DNA from: Gibbula magus
Lineage: Eukaryota > Mollusca > Gastropoda > Trochida > Trochidae
NCBI GenBank assembly: GCA_936450465.1
Contig: OW388297.1
Span: forward strand, 51,316,630 to 51,380,629
Direction of reading: 5' to 3'
Length of the DNA stretch: 64,000 nt
In this document: one piece after another, positions 48,201-62,185 of the stretch
Layout: each line of letters starts with the position of its first letter
Numbering within the stretch: the stretch's first letter is position 1
Program-made: the position numbers and the translations under genes
The notes under the pieces: model-generated
Told to the model about the DNA's origin: nothing
Database searches by the model: none
Seen by the model: only the letters and a program-made list of their open reading frames with translations

Positions 48201-49895
48201 AACGAATGTTTGCACCACCATCTAAGGGTACCCAGATGGAAGATAACTCAATTTCCTATCCAATGAGGTATCTTACATGATGTTTGATAGGGGCTCTGAT
48301 ACCGTAAAATGCCAAATAACGTCACTAAGTAGTATACATATGAGCTCTGTATTGAGTTTTTCACAATCAAACTAGTCTGAGGGTACCAAGACATATTTGC
48401 AATACTCCAAGGGTACCCAGAGGAAAGATAGTTCAATTTCCTATCCAATGAGGTATCTTACATGATGTTTGATAAGGGATCTGATACAGTAAAATGCCAA
48501 ATAACGTCACTAGGTAGTATACATATGAGCTCTGTATTGAGTTTTTCACAATCAAACTAGTCTGAGGGTACCAAGACATATTTGCAATACTCCAAGGGTA
48601 CCCAGAGGAAAGATAGTTCAATTTCCTATCCAATGAGGTATCTTACATGATGTTTGATAAGGGATCTGATACAGTAAAATGCCAAATAACGTCACTAGGT
48701 AGTATACATATGAGCTCTGTATTGAGTTTTTCACAATCAAATTAGTCTGAGGGTACCAATGAATATTTGCACAACCATCTAAGGGTACCCAGATGAAAGA
48801 TAATTCAATTTCCTAGCCAATGAGGTATATTACATGATGTATGATAGGGGCTCTGATACCGTAAAATGCCAAATAACGTCACTATGTAGTATACATATGA
48901 GCTCTGTATTGAGTTTTTAACAATCAAACTAGTCTGAGGGTACCAACGAATGTTTGCACCACCATCTAAGGGTACCCAGATGGAAGATAACTCAATTTCC
49001 TATCCAATGAGGTATCTTACATGATGTATGATAGGGGCTCTGATACCGTAAAATGCCAAATAACGTCACTATGTAGTATACATATGAGCTCTGTATTGAG
49101 TTTTTCACAATCAAACTAGTCTGAGGGTACCAAGGAATATTTGCAATACCATCTAAGGGTACCCAGATGAAAGATAATTCAATTTCCTATCCAATGAGGT
49201 ATCTTACATGATGTTTGATAAGGGATCTGTTAGAAAAATGCCAAATAACGTCACTTGGTAGTATACATATGAGCTCTGTATTGAGTTTTTCACAATCAAA
49301 CTAGTCTGAGGGTACCAAGGAATATTTGCACTACCATTTTAGGGTACCCATATGAAAGATAATTCAATTTCCTATCCAATGAGGTATCTTACATGATGTT
49401 TGATAGGGGCTCTGACACCGTAAAATGCCAAATAACGTCACTGGGTAGTATACATATGAGCTCTGTATAGATTTTTTCACAATCAAATTAGTCTGAGGGT
49501 ACCAAGGATTATTTGCACAACCATCTAAGGGTACCCAGATGAAAGATAATTCAATTTCCTTTCCAATGAGGTATCTTACATGATGTTTGATAGGGGCTCT
49601 GATACTGTAAAATGCCAAATAACGTCACTAGGTGGTATACATATGAGCTCTGTATTGAGTTTTTCACAATCAAACTAGTCTGAGGGTACCAAGGAATATT
49701 TGCAATAACATCTAAGGGTACCGAGATGAAAGATAATTCAATTTCCTATCCAATAAGGTATCTTACATGATGTTTGATAGGGGCTATGATACCGTAAAAT
49801 GCCAAATAACGTCACTAGGTAGTATACATATGAGCTCTGTATTGAGTTTTTCACAATCAAACTAGTCTGAGGGTACCAAGGAATATTTGCACTAC
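45240..49895 (+). repeat. Large tandem duplication, about 2.4 and 2.2 kb
   Basis: The marked monomer AATACTCCAAGGG shows offsets of 2423 bases early in the unit (45420 to 47843, 45979 to 48402) and 2236 later (46351 to 48587; ATATTACATGATGTATG at 46591 and 48827). Copy 2 therefore lacks one monomer. Copy 1 is roughly 45240-47662 and copy 2 roughly 47663-49895. Confidence 0.85.
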
Positions 49896-50099
49896 CATTT
49901 TAGGGTACCCATATGAAAGATAATTCAATTTCCGATCCAATGAGGTATCTTACATGATGTTTGATAGGGGCTCTGATACCGTAAAATGCCAAATAACGTC
50001 ACTAAGTAGTATACATATGAGCTCTGTATTGAGTTTTTCACAATCAAACTAGTCTGAGGGTACCAAGGAATATTTGCACCACCATCTAAGGGTACCCAG

Positions 50100-53000
50100 A
50101 TGGAAAATAATTCAATTTCCTATCCAATGAGGTATCTTACATGATGTTTGATAGGTGCTCTGATACCGTAAAATGCCAAATAACGTCACTAGGTAGTATA
50201 CACATGAGCTCTGTATTGAGTTTTTCACAATCAAACTAGTCTGAAGGTACCAAGACATATTTGCAATACCGTCTTGGGGTAACCAGAGGAAAGATAATTC
50301 AATTTTATATCCAATGAGGTATCTTACATGATGTTTGATAGGGGCTCTGATACCGTAAAATGCCAAATAACGTCACTAGGTAGTATACATATGAGCTCTG
50401 TATAGAGTTTTTCACAATCAAACTAGTCTGAGGGTACCAAGGAATATTTGCAATACCATCTAAGGGTACCCAGATGAAAGATAATTCAATTTCCTATCCA
50501 ATGAGGTATCTTACATGATGTTTGATAAGGGATCTGATACAGTAAAATGCCAAATAACGTCACTAGGTAGTATACATATGAGCTCTGTATTGAGTTTTTC
50601 ACAATCAAACTAGTCTGAGGGTACCAAGGAATATTTGCACCACCATCTAAGGGTACCCAGATTAAAGATAATTCAATTTCCTATCCAATGAGGTATCTTA
50701 CATGATGTTTTATAGGGGCTCTGATACCGTAAAATGCCAAATAACGTCACTAGGTGGTATACATATGAGCTCTGTATTGAGTTTTTCACAATCAAACTAG
50801 TCTGAGGGTACCAATGAATATTTGCACCACCATCTAAGGGTACCCAGATGAAAGATAATTCAATTTCCTATCCAATGAGGTATCTTACATGATGTTTGAT
50901 AAGGGATCTGATACAGTAAAATGCCAAATAACGTCACTAGGTAGTATACATATGAGCTCTGTATTGAGTTTTTCACAATCAAACTAGTCTGAGGGTACCA
51001 ATGAATATTTGCACCACCATCTAAGGGTAACCAGAGGAAAGATAATTCAATTTCCTATCCAATGAGGTATCTTACATGATGTTTGATAGGGGCTCTGATA
51101 CCGTAAAATGCCAAATAACGTCACTAGGTAGTATACATATGACCTCTGTATAGAGTTTTTCACAATCAAACTAGTCTGAGGGTACCAAGGAATATTTGCA
51201 ATACCATCTAAGGGTACCCAGATGAAAGATAATTCAATTTCCTATCCAATGAGGTATCTTACATGATGTTTGATAAGGGATCTGTTAGTAAAATGCCAAA
51301 TAACGTCAATTGGTAGTATACATATGAGCTCTGTATTGAGTTTTTCACAATCAAACTAGTCTGAGGGTACCAAGGAATATTTGCACCACCATCTAAGGGT
51401 ACCCAGATGGAAAATAATTCAATTTCCTATCCAATGAGGTATCTTACATGATGTTTGATAGGTGCTCTGATACCGTAAAATGCCAAATAACGTCACTAGG
51501 TAGTATACACATGAGCTCTGTATTGAGTTTTTCACAATCAAAATAGTCTGAAGGTACCAAGACATATTTGCAATACCGTCTTGGGGTAACCAGAGGAAAG
51601 ATAATTCAATTTTATATCCAATGAGGTATCTTACATGATGTTTGATAGGGGCTCTGATACCGTAAAATGCCAAATAACGTCACTAGGTAGTATACATATG
51701 AGCTCTGTATAGAGTTTTTCACAATCAAACTAGTCTGAGGGTACCAAGGAATATTTGCAATACCATCTAAGGGTACCCAGATGAAAGATAATTCAATTTC
51801 CTATCCAATGAGGTATCTTACATGATGTTTGATAAGGGATCTGATACAGTAAAATGCCAAATAACGTCACTAGGTAGTATACATATGAGCTCTGTATTGA
51901 GTTTTTCACAATCAAACTAGTCTGAGGGTACCAAGGAATATTTGCACCACCATCTAAGGGTACCCAGATTAAAGATAATTCAATTTCCTATCCAATGAGG
52001 TATCTTACATGATGTTTGATAGGGGCTCTGATACCGTAAAATGCCAAATAACGTCACTAGGTGGTATACATATGAGCTCTGTATTGAGTTTTTCACAATC
52101 AAACTAGTCTGAGGGTACCAATGAATATTTGCACCACCATCTAAGGGTACCCAGATGAAAGAGAATTCAATTTCCTATCCAATGAGGTATCTTACATGAT
52201 GTTTGATAAGGGATCTGATACAGTAAAATGCCAAATAACGTCACTAGGTAGTATACATATGAGCTCTGTATTGAGTTTTTCACAATCAAACTAGTCTGAG
52301 GGTACCAATGAATATTTGCACCACCATCTAAGGGTAACCAGAGGAAAGATAATTCAATTTCCTATCCAATGAGGTATCTTACATGATGTTTGATAGGGGC
52401 TCTGATACCGTAAAATGCCAAATAACGTCACTAGGTAGTATACATATGACCTCTGTATAGAGTTTTTCACAATCAAACTAGTCTGAGGGTACCAAGGAAT
52501 ATTTGCAATACCATCTAAGGGTACCAAGATGAAAGATAATTCAATTTCCTATCCAATGAGGTATCTTACATGGTGTTTGATAAGGGATCTGATACAGTAA
52601 AATGCCAAATAACGTCACTAGGTAGTATACATATGAGCTCTGTATTGAGTTTTTCACAATCAAACTAGTCTGAGGGTACCAAGGAATATTTGCACCACCA
52701 TCTAAGGGTACCCAGATTAAAGATAATTCAATTTCCTATCCAATGAAGTATCTTACATGATGTTTGATAGGGGCTCTGATACCGTAAAATGCCAAATAAC
52801 GTCACTAGGTGGTATACATATGAGCTCTGTATTGAGTTTTTCACAATCAAACTAGTCTGAGGGTACCAATGAATATTTGCACCACCATCTAAGGGTACCC
52901 AGATGAAAGAGAATTCAATTTCCTATCCAATGAGGTATCTTACATGATGTTTGATAAGGGATCTGATACAGTAAAATGCCAAATAACGTCACTAGGTAGT

Positions 53001-53300
53001 ATACATATGAGCTCTGTATTGAGTTTTTCACAATCAAACTAGTCTGAGGGTACCAATGAATATTTGCACCACCATCTAAGGGTAACCAGAGGAAAGATAA
53101 TTCAATTTCCTATCCAATGAGGTATCTTACATGATGTTTGATAGGGGCTCTGATACCGTAAAATGCCAAATAACGTCACTAGGTAGTATACATATGACCT
53201 CTGTGTAGAGTTTTTCACAATCAAACTAGTCTGAGGGTACCAAGGAATATTTGCAATACCATCTAAGGGTACCCAGGTGAAAGATAATTCAATTTCCTAT
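50100..53300 (+). repeat. Higher-order repeats of 1307 and 748 bp
   Basis: The monomer pair around 50112-50366 recurs at 51419-51673 (1307 bases, seven monomers with one short). GAGAATTCAATTTCC then recurs at 52161 and 52909 (748, four monomers). Confidence 0.8.
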
Positions 53301-54799
53301 CCAATGAGGTATCTTACATGATGTTTGATAAGGGATCTGTTAGTAAAATTCCAAATAACGTCAATTGGTAGTATACATATGAGCTCTGTATTGAGTTTTT
53401 CACAATCAAACTAGTCTGAGGGTACCAAGGAATATTTGCACTACCATTTTAGGGTACCCATTTGAAAGATAATATAATTTCCTATCAAATGAGGTATATT
53501 ACATGATGTTTGATAGGGGCTCTGATACCGTAAAATGCCAAATAACGTCACTAGGTGGTATACATATGAGCTCTGTATTGAGTTTTTCACAATCAAACTA
53601 GTCTGAGGGTACCAAGGAATATTTGCAATACCATCTAAGGGTACCCAGATGAACGATAATTCAATTTCCTATCCAATAAGGTATCTTACATGATGTTTGA
53701 TAGGGGCTCTGATACAGTAAAATGCCAAATAACGTCACTAAGTAGTATACATATGAGCTCTGTATTGAGTTTTTCACAATCAAACTAGTCTGAGGGTACC
53801 AAGGAATATTTGTAATACCATCTAAGGGTACCCAGATGTAAGATAATTCAATTTCCTATCCAATGAGGTATCTTACATGATGTTTGATAAGGGATCTGAT
53901 ACAGTTAAATGCCAAATAACGTCACTAGGTAGTATACATATGAGCTCTGTATTGAGTTTTTCACAATCAAATTAGTCTGAGGGTACCAAGGAATATTTGC
54001 ATTACCATTTTAGGGTACCCATTTGAAAGATAATATAATTTCCTATCAAATGAGGTATATTACATGATGTTTGATAGGGACTCTGATACCGTAAAATGCC
54101 AAATAACGTCACTAAGTAGTATACATATGAGCTCTGTATTGGGTTTTTAACAATCAAACTAGTCTGAGGGTACCAAGACATATTTGCAATACTCCAAGGG
54201 TACCCAGAGGAAAGATAGTTCAATTTCCTATCCAATGAGGTATCTTACATGATGTTTGATAAGGGATCTGATACAGTAAAATGCCAAATAACGTCACTAG
54301 GTAGTATACATATGAGCTCTGTATTGAGTTTTTCACAATCAAACTAGTCTGAGGGTACCAATGAATATTTGCACCACCATCTAAGGGTACCCAGATGGAA
54401 GATAATTCAATTTCCTATCCAATGAGGTATCTTACATGATGTATGATAGGGGCTCTGATACCGTAAAATGCCAAATAACGTCACTATGTAGTATACATAT
54501 GAGCTCTGTATTGGGTTTTTAACAATCAAACTAGTCTGAGGGTACCAACGAATGTTTGCACCACCATCTAAGGGTACCCAGATGAAAGATAACTCAATTT
54601 CCTATCCAATGAGGTATCTTACATGATGTTTGATAGGGGCTCTGATACCGTAAAATGCCAAATAACGTCACTATGTAGTATATATATGAGCTCTGTATTG
54701 AGTTTTTCACAATCAAACTAGTCCGAGGGTACCAAGGAATATTTGCAATACCATCTAAGGGTACCCAGATGAAAGATAATTCAATTTCCTATCCAATGA

Positions 54800-57700
54800 G
54801 GTATCTTACATGATGTTTGATAGGGGCTCTGATACCGAAAAATGCCACATAACGTCACGAAGTAGTATACATATGCGCTCTGTATTGAGTTTTTCACAAT
54901 CAAACTAGTCTGAGGGTACCAAGGAATATTTGCACCACCATCTAAGGGTACCCAGATGGAAGATAATTCAATTTCCTATCCAATGAGGTATCTTACATGA
55001 TGTTTGATAGGGGCTCTGATACCGTAAAATGCCAAATAACGTCACTAGGTAGTATTCACATGAGCTCTTTATTGAGTTTTTCACAATCAAACTAGTCTGA
55101 GGGTACCAAGGAATATTTGCACTACCATTTTAGGGTACCCATATGAAAGATAATTCAATTGCCTATCCAATGAGGTATCTTACATGATGTTTGATAAGGG
55201 ATCTGATACAGTAAAATGCCAAATAACGTCACTAGGTAGTATACACATGAGCTCTGTATTGAGTTTTTCACAATCAAACTAGTCTGAGGGTACCAATACA
55301 TATTTGCAATACTCCAAGGGTACCCAGAGGAAAGATAATTCAATTTCCTATCCAATGAGGTATCTTACATGATGTTTGATAGGGGCTCTGATACCGTAAA
55401 ATGCCAAATAACGTCACTAAGTAGTATACATATGAGATCTGTATTGAGTTTTTCACAATCAAACTAGTCTGATGGTACCAAGGAATATTTGCAATACCAT
55501 CTAAGGGTACCCAGATGAAAGATAATTCAATTTCCTATCCAATGAGGTATCTTACATGATGTTTGATAAGGGATCTGATACAGTAAAATGCTAAATAACG
55601 TCACTAGGTAGTATACATATGAGCTCTGTATTGAGTTTTTCACAATCAAACTAGTCTGAGGGTACCAATGAATATTTGCACCACCATCTAAGGGTACCCA
55701 GATGAAAGATAATTCAATTTCCTATCCAATGAGGTATCTTACATGATGTTTGATAAGGGATCTGATACAGTAAAATGCCAAATAACGTCACTAGGTGGTA
55801 TACATATGAGCTCTGTATTGAGTTTTTCACAATCAAACTAGTCTGAGGGTACCAAGGAATATTTGCACTACCATTTTAGGGTACCCATATGAAAGATAAT
55901 TCAATTTCCTATCCAATGAGGTATCTTACATGATGTTTGATAAGGGATCTGATACAGTAAAATGCCAAATAACGTCACTAGGTAGTATACACATGAGCTC
56001 TGTATTGAGTTTTTCACAATCAAACTAGTCTGAGGGTACCAAGGAATATTTGCAATACCATCTAAGGGTACCCAGATGAAAGATAATTCAATGTCCTATC
56101 CAATGAGGTATCTTACATGATGTTTGATAGGGGCTCTGATACCGAAAAATGCCACATAACGTCACGAAGTAGTATACATATGAGCTCTGTATTGAGTTTT
56201 TCACAATCAAACTAGTCTGAGGGTACCAAGGAATATTTGCACCACCATCTAAGGGTACCCAGATGGAAGATAATTCAATTTCCTATCCAATGAGGTATCT
56301 TACATGATGTTTGATAGGGGCTCTGATACCGTAAAATGCCAAATAACGTCACTAGGTAGTATTCACATGAGCTCTGTATTGAGGTTTTCACAATCAAACT
56401 AGTCTGAGGGTACCAAGGAATATTTGCACTACCATTTTAGGGTACCCATATGAACGATTATTCAACTGCCTATCCAATGAGGTATATTACATGATGTTTG
56501 ATAAGGGATCTGATACAGTAAAATGCCAAATAACGTCACTAGGTAGTATACATATGAGCTCTGTATTGAGTTTTTCACAATCAAACTAGTCTGAGGGTAC
56601 CAATGAATATTTGCACCACCATCTAAGGGTACCCAGATGAAAGATAATTCAATTTCCTATCTAATGAGGTATCTTACATGATGTTTGATAAGGGATCTGA
56701 TACAGTAAAATGCCAAATAACGTCACTAGGTGGTATACATATGAGCTCTGTATTGAGTTTTTCACAATCAAACTAGTCTGAGGGTACCAAGGAATATTTG
56801 CACTACCATTTTAGGGTACCCATATGAAAGATAATTCAATTGCCTATCCAATGAGGTATCTTACATGATGTTTGATAAGGGATCTGATACAGTAAAATGC
56901 CAAATAACGTCACTAGGTAGTATACATATGAGCTCTGTATTGAGTTTTTCACAATCAAACTAGTCTGAGGGTACCAATGAATATTTGCACCACCATCTAA
57001 GGGTACCCAGATGGAGGATAATTCAATTTCCTATCCAATGAGGTATCTTACATGATGTTTGATAAGGGATCTGATACAGTAAAATGCTAAATAACGTCAC
57101 TAGGTAGTATACATATGAGCTCTGTATTGAGTTTTTCACAATCAAACTAGTCTGAGGGTACCAAGGAATATTTGCACCACCATCTAAGGGTACCCAGATG
57201 AAAGATAATTCAATTTCCTATCCAATGAGGTATCTTACATGATGTTTGATAAGGGATCTGATACAGTAAAATGCCAAATAACGTCACTAGGTGGTATACA
57301 TATGAGCTCTGTATTGAGTTTTTCACAATCAAACTAGTCTGAGGGTACCAAGGAATATTTGCACTACCATTTTAGGGTACCCATATGAAAGATAATTCAA
57401 TTTCCTATCCAATGAGGTATCTTACATGATGTTTGATAAGGGATCTGATACAGTAAAATGCCAAATAACGTCACTAAGTAGTATACACATGAGCTCTGTA
57501 TTGAGTATTTCACAATCAAACTAGTCTGAGGGTACCAAGGAATATTTGCAATACCATCTAAGGGTACCCAGATGAAAGATAATTCAATTTCCTATCCAAT
57601 GAGGTATCTTACATGATGTTTGATAGGGGCTCTGATACCGAAAAATGCCACATAACGTCACGAAGTAGTATACATATGAGCTCTGTATTGAGTTTTTCAC

Positions 57701-58700
57701 AATCAAACTAGTCTGAGGGTACCAAGGAATATTTGCACCACCATCTAAGGGTACCCAGATGGAAGATAATTCAATTTCCTATCCAATGAGGTATCTTACA
57801 TGATGTTTGATAGGGGCTCTGATACCGTAAAATGCCAAATAACGTCACTAGGTAGTATTCACATGAGCTCTGTATTGAGGTTTTCACAATCAAACTAGTC
57901 TGAGGGTACCAAGGAATATTTGCACTACCATTTTAGGGTACCCATATGAACGATTATTCAACTGCCTATCCAATGAGGTATATTACATGATGTTTGATAA
58001 GGGATCTGATACAGTAAAATGCCAAATAACGTCACTAGGTAGTATACATATGAGCTCTGTATTGAGTTTTTCACAATCAAACTAGTCTGAGGGTACCAAT
58101 GAATATTTGCACCACCATCTAAGGGTACCCAGATGAAAGATAATTCAATTTCCTATCTAATGAGGTATCTTACATGATGTTTGATAAGGGATCTGATACA
58201 GTAAAATGCCAAATAACGTCACTAGGTGGTATACATATGAGCTCTGTATTGAGTTTTTCACAATCAAACTAGTCTGAGGGTACCAAGGAATATTTGCACT
58301 ACCATTTTAGGGTACCCATATGAAAGATAATTCAATTGCCTATCCAATGAGGTATCTTACATGATGTTTGATAAGGGATCTGATACAGTAAAATGCCAAA
58401 TAACGTCACTAGGTAGTATACATATGAGCTCTGTATTGAGTTTTTCACAATCAAACTAGTCTGAGGGTACCAATGAATATTTGCACCACCATCTAAGGGT
58501 ACCCAGATGGAGGATAATTCAATTTCCTATCCAATGAGGTATCTTACATGATGTTTGATAGGGGCTCTGATACCGTAAAATGCCAAATAACGTCACTAGG
58601 TAGTATTCACATGAGCTCTGTATTGAGTTTTTCACAATCAAACTAGTCTGAGGGTACCAAGGAATATTTGCAATACCATCTAAGGGTACCCAGATGAAAG
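54800..58700 (+). repeat. Higher-order repeats of 1307 and 1496 bp
   Basis: The rare word GCCACATAACGTCACGAAGT is at 54844, 56151 and 57647. The steps are 1307 (seven monomers, one short) and 1496 (eight monomers). Confidence 0.8.
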
Positions 58701-61700
58701 ATAATTCAATTTCCTATCCAATGAGGTATCTTACATGATGTTTGATAGGGGCTCTGATACCGAAAAATGCCACATAACGTCACTAGGTAGTATACACATG
58801 AGCTCTGTATTGAGTTTTTCACAATCAAACTAGTCTGAGGGTACCAATACATATTTGCACCACCATCTAAGGGTACCCAGATGGAAGATAATTCAATTTC
58901 CTATCCAATGAGGTATCTTACATGATGTTTGATAGGTGCTCTGATACCGTAAAATGCCAAATAACGTCACTAGGTAGTATTCACATGAGCTCTGTATTGA
59001 GTTTTTCACAATCAAACTAGTCTGAGGGTACCAAGTAATATTTGCACTACCATTTTAGGGTACCCATATGAACGATAATTCAACTGCCTATCCAATGAGG
59101 TATCTAACATGATGTTTGATAGGGGCTCTGATACCGTAAAATGCAAAATAACGTCACTAGGTAGTATACATATGTGCTCTGTATTGAGTTTTTCACAATC
59201 AAACTAGTCTGAGGGTACCAAGGAATATTTGCACTACCATTTTAGGGTACCCATATGAAAGATAATTCAATTGCCTATCCAATGAGGTATCTTACATGAT
59301 GTTTGATAAGGGATCTAATACAGTAAAATGCCAAATAACGTCACTAGGTAGTATACATATGAGCTCTGTATTGAGTTTTTCACAATCAAACTAGTCTGAG
59401 GGTACCAATGAATATTTGCACCACCATCTAAGGGTACCCAGATGAAAGATAATTCAATTTCCTATCCAATGAGGTATCTTACATGATGTTTGATAAGGGA
59501 TCTGATACAGTAAAATGCCAAATAACGTCACTAGGTGGTATACATATGAGCTCTGTATTGAGTTTTTCACAATCAAACTAGTCTGAGGGTACCAAGGAAT
59601 ATTTGCACTACCATTTTAGGGTACCCATATGAAAGATAATTCAATTGCCTATCCAATGAGGTATCTTACATGATGTTTGATAAGGGATCTGATACAGTAC
59701 AATGCTAAATAACGTCACTGGGTAGTATACATATGAGCTCTGTATTGAGTTTTTCACAATCAAACTAGTCTGAGGGTACCAATGAATATTTGCACCACCA
59801 TCTAAGGGTACCCAGATGAAAGATAATTCAATTTCCTATCCAATGAGGTATCTTACATGATGTTTGATAAGGGATCTGATACAGTAAAATGCCAAATAAC
59901 GTCACTAGGTGGTATACATATGAGCTCTGTATTGAGTTTTTCACAATCAAACTAGTCTGAGGGTACCAATGAATATTTGCACCACCATCTAAGGGTACCC
60001 AGATGGAGGATAATTCAATTTCCTATCCAATGAGGTATCTTACATGATGTTTGACAGGGGCTCTGATACCGTAAAATGCCAAATAACGTCACTAGGTAGT
60101 ATTCACATGAGCTCTGTATTGAGTTTTTCACAATCAAACTAGTCTGAGGGTACCAATGAATATTTGCACCACCATCTAAGGGTACCCAGATGAAAGATAA
60201 TTCAATTTCCTATCCAATGAGGTATCTTACATGATGTTTGATAGGGGCTCTGATACCGTAAAATGCAAAATAACGTCACTAGGTAGTATACATATGTGCT
60301 CTGTATTGAGTTTTTCACAATCAAACTAGTCTGAGGGTACCAAGGAATATTTGCAATACCATCTAAGGGTACCCAGATGAAAGATAATTCAATTTCCTAT
60401 CCAATGAGGTATCTTACATGATGTTTGATAAGGGATCTGATACAGTAAAATGCCAAATAACGTCACTAGGTGGTATACATATGAGCTCTGTATTGAGTTT
60501 TTCACAATCAAACTAGGCTGAGGGTACCAAGGAATATTTGCACTACCATTTTAGGGTACCCATATGAAAGATAATTCAATTGCCTATCCAATGAGGTATC
60601 TTACATGATGTTTGATAAGGGATCTGATACAGTAAAATGCCAAATAACGTCACTAGGTAGTATACACATGAGCTCTATTGAGTTTTTCACAATCAAACTA
60701 GTCTGAGGGTACCAAGACATATTGCAATACTCCAAGGGTACCCAGAGGAAAGATAATTCAATTTCCTATCCAATGAGGTATCTTACATGATGTTTGATAG
60801 GGGCTCTGATACCGTAAAATGCCAAATAACGTCACTAAGTGGTATACATATGAGATCTGTATTGAGTTTTTCACAATCAAACTAGTCTGAGGGTACCAAG
60901 GGATATTTGCAATACCATCTAAGGGTACCACGATGAAAGATAATTCAATTTCCTATCCAATGAGGTATCTTACATGATGTACGATAGGGGATCTGATACC
61001 GTAAAATGCCAAATAACGTCACTATGTAGTATACATATGAGCTCTGTATTGAGTTTTTCACCATCAAACTAGTCTGAGGGTACCAAGGAATGTTTGCACC
61101 ACCATCTAAGGGTACCCAGATGAAAGATAACTCAATTTCCTATCCAATGAGTTATCTAACATGATGTTTGATAGGTACTCTGATAGCGTAAAATGCCAAA
61201 TAACGTCACTAAGTAGTATACACATGAGCTCTGTATTGAGTTTTTCACAATCAAACTAGTCTGAGGGTACCAAGGAGTATTTGCAATACCATCTAAGGGT
61301 ACCCAGATGAAAGATAATTCAATTTCCTATCCAATGAGGTATCTTACATGATGTTTGATAAGGGATCTGATACAGTAAAATGCCGAATAACGTCACTAGG
61401 TAGTATACATATGAGCTCTGTATTGAGTTTTTCACAATCAAACTAGTCTGAGGGTACCAAGACATATTTGCAATACTCCAAGGGTACCCAGAGGAAAGAT
61501 AATTCAATTTCCTTTCCAAAGAGGTATCTTACATGATGTTTGATAGGGGCTCTGATACCGTAAAATGCCAAATAACGTCACTAAGTAGTATACATATGAG
61601 ATCTGTATTGAGTTTTTCACAATCAAACTAGTCTGAGGGTACCAAGGAATATTTGCAATACCATCTAAGGGTAACCAGAGGAAAGATAATTCAATTTCCT

Positions 61701-62107
61701 ATCCAATGAGGTATCTTACATGATGTTTGATAGGGGCTCTGATACCGTAAAATGCAAAATAACGTCACTAGATAGTATACATATGTGCTCTGTATTGAGT
61801 TTTTCACAATCAAACTAGTCTGAGGGTACCAAGGAATATTTGCAATACCATCTAAGGGTACCACGATGAAAGGTAATTCAATTTCCTATCCAATGAGGTA
61901 TCTTACATGATGTACGATAGGGGCTCTGATACCGTAAAATGCCAAATAACGTCACTATGTAGTATACATATGATCTCTGTATTGAGTTTTTCACCATCAA
62001 ACTAGTCTGAGGGTACCAAGGAATGTTTGCACCACCATCTAAGGGTACCCAGATGAAAGATAACTCAATTTCCTATCCAATGAGGTATCTAACAAGGTGT
62101 CTGATAG

Positions 62108-62185
62108 TAGACGATCGTGCTCGCCTCGGTCATGCTCCCCTACGCTGGGCTACGCTCCGCAGTTACCGAGACGAGGAGCCTCGCA
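62108..62185. other. GC-rich inverted repeat at the right edge of the array
   Basis: CTCGCCTCGGT (62120-62130) pairs with ACCGAGACGAG (62165-62175) with one mismatch around a GC-rich loop that contains CTACGCT twice. It begins where the satellite stops, in otherwise AT-rich DNA. It may be the end of a small mobile element or part of the flank. It does not fold as a tRNA by eye. Confidence 0.5.

Larger units (their letters stand above)
21817..62107 (+). repeat. 187-bp satellite array, block C (about 215 monomers)
   Basis: The longest uninterrupted block, all in one orientation, same monomer as block A. Most monomers differ from their neighbours at few positions, mainly 10-60. Two shortened types of 185 bases recur: one reads GGATCTGTTAGTAAAATG instead of GGATCTGATACAGTAAAATG, the other reads AATACTCCAAGGG instead of AATACCATCTAAGGG. 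A 186-base type with AAAACGCAAATAACG also occurs. No gene, RNA gene or other insertion was found in it. The many short minus-strand frames (ending in PHWIGN and similar) recur only because the monomer recurs. The block ends abruptly at about 62107 inside a monomer. Confidence 0.97.

Noticed and set aside
33687..61519. Some two dozen minus-strand frames of 61-84 codons, alike in sequence and ending in PHWIGN or similar
   Set aside because: They are products of the 187-bp monomer. A stop-poor stretch slightly longer than one monomer recurs with it. 187 is not a multiple of three, so no protein frame is maintained, and variation between copies shows no sign of codon selection.
4852..62107. CRISPR-like reading of the regular array
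   Set aside because: The whole 187-base unit repeats without unique spacers, the genome is animal-like, and no cas genes are present.
21817..62107. CENP-B box in the satellite monomer
   Set aside because: No match to the core pattern (TTCG, four bases, A, two bases, CGGG) was seen in the consensus monomer on either strand by eye.
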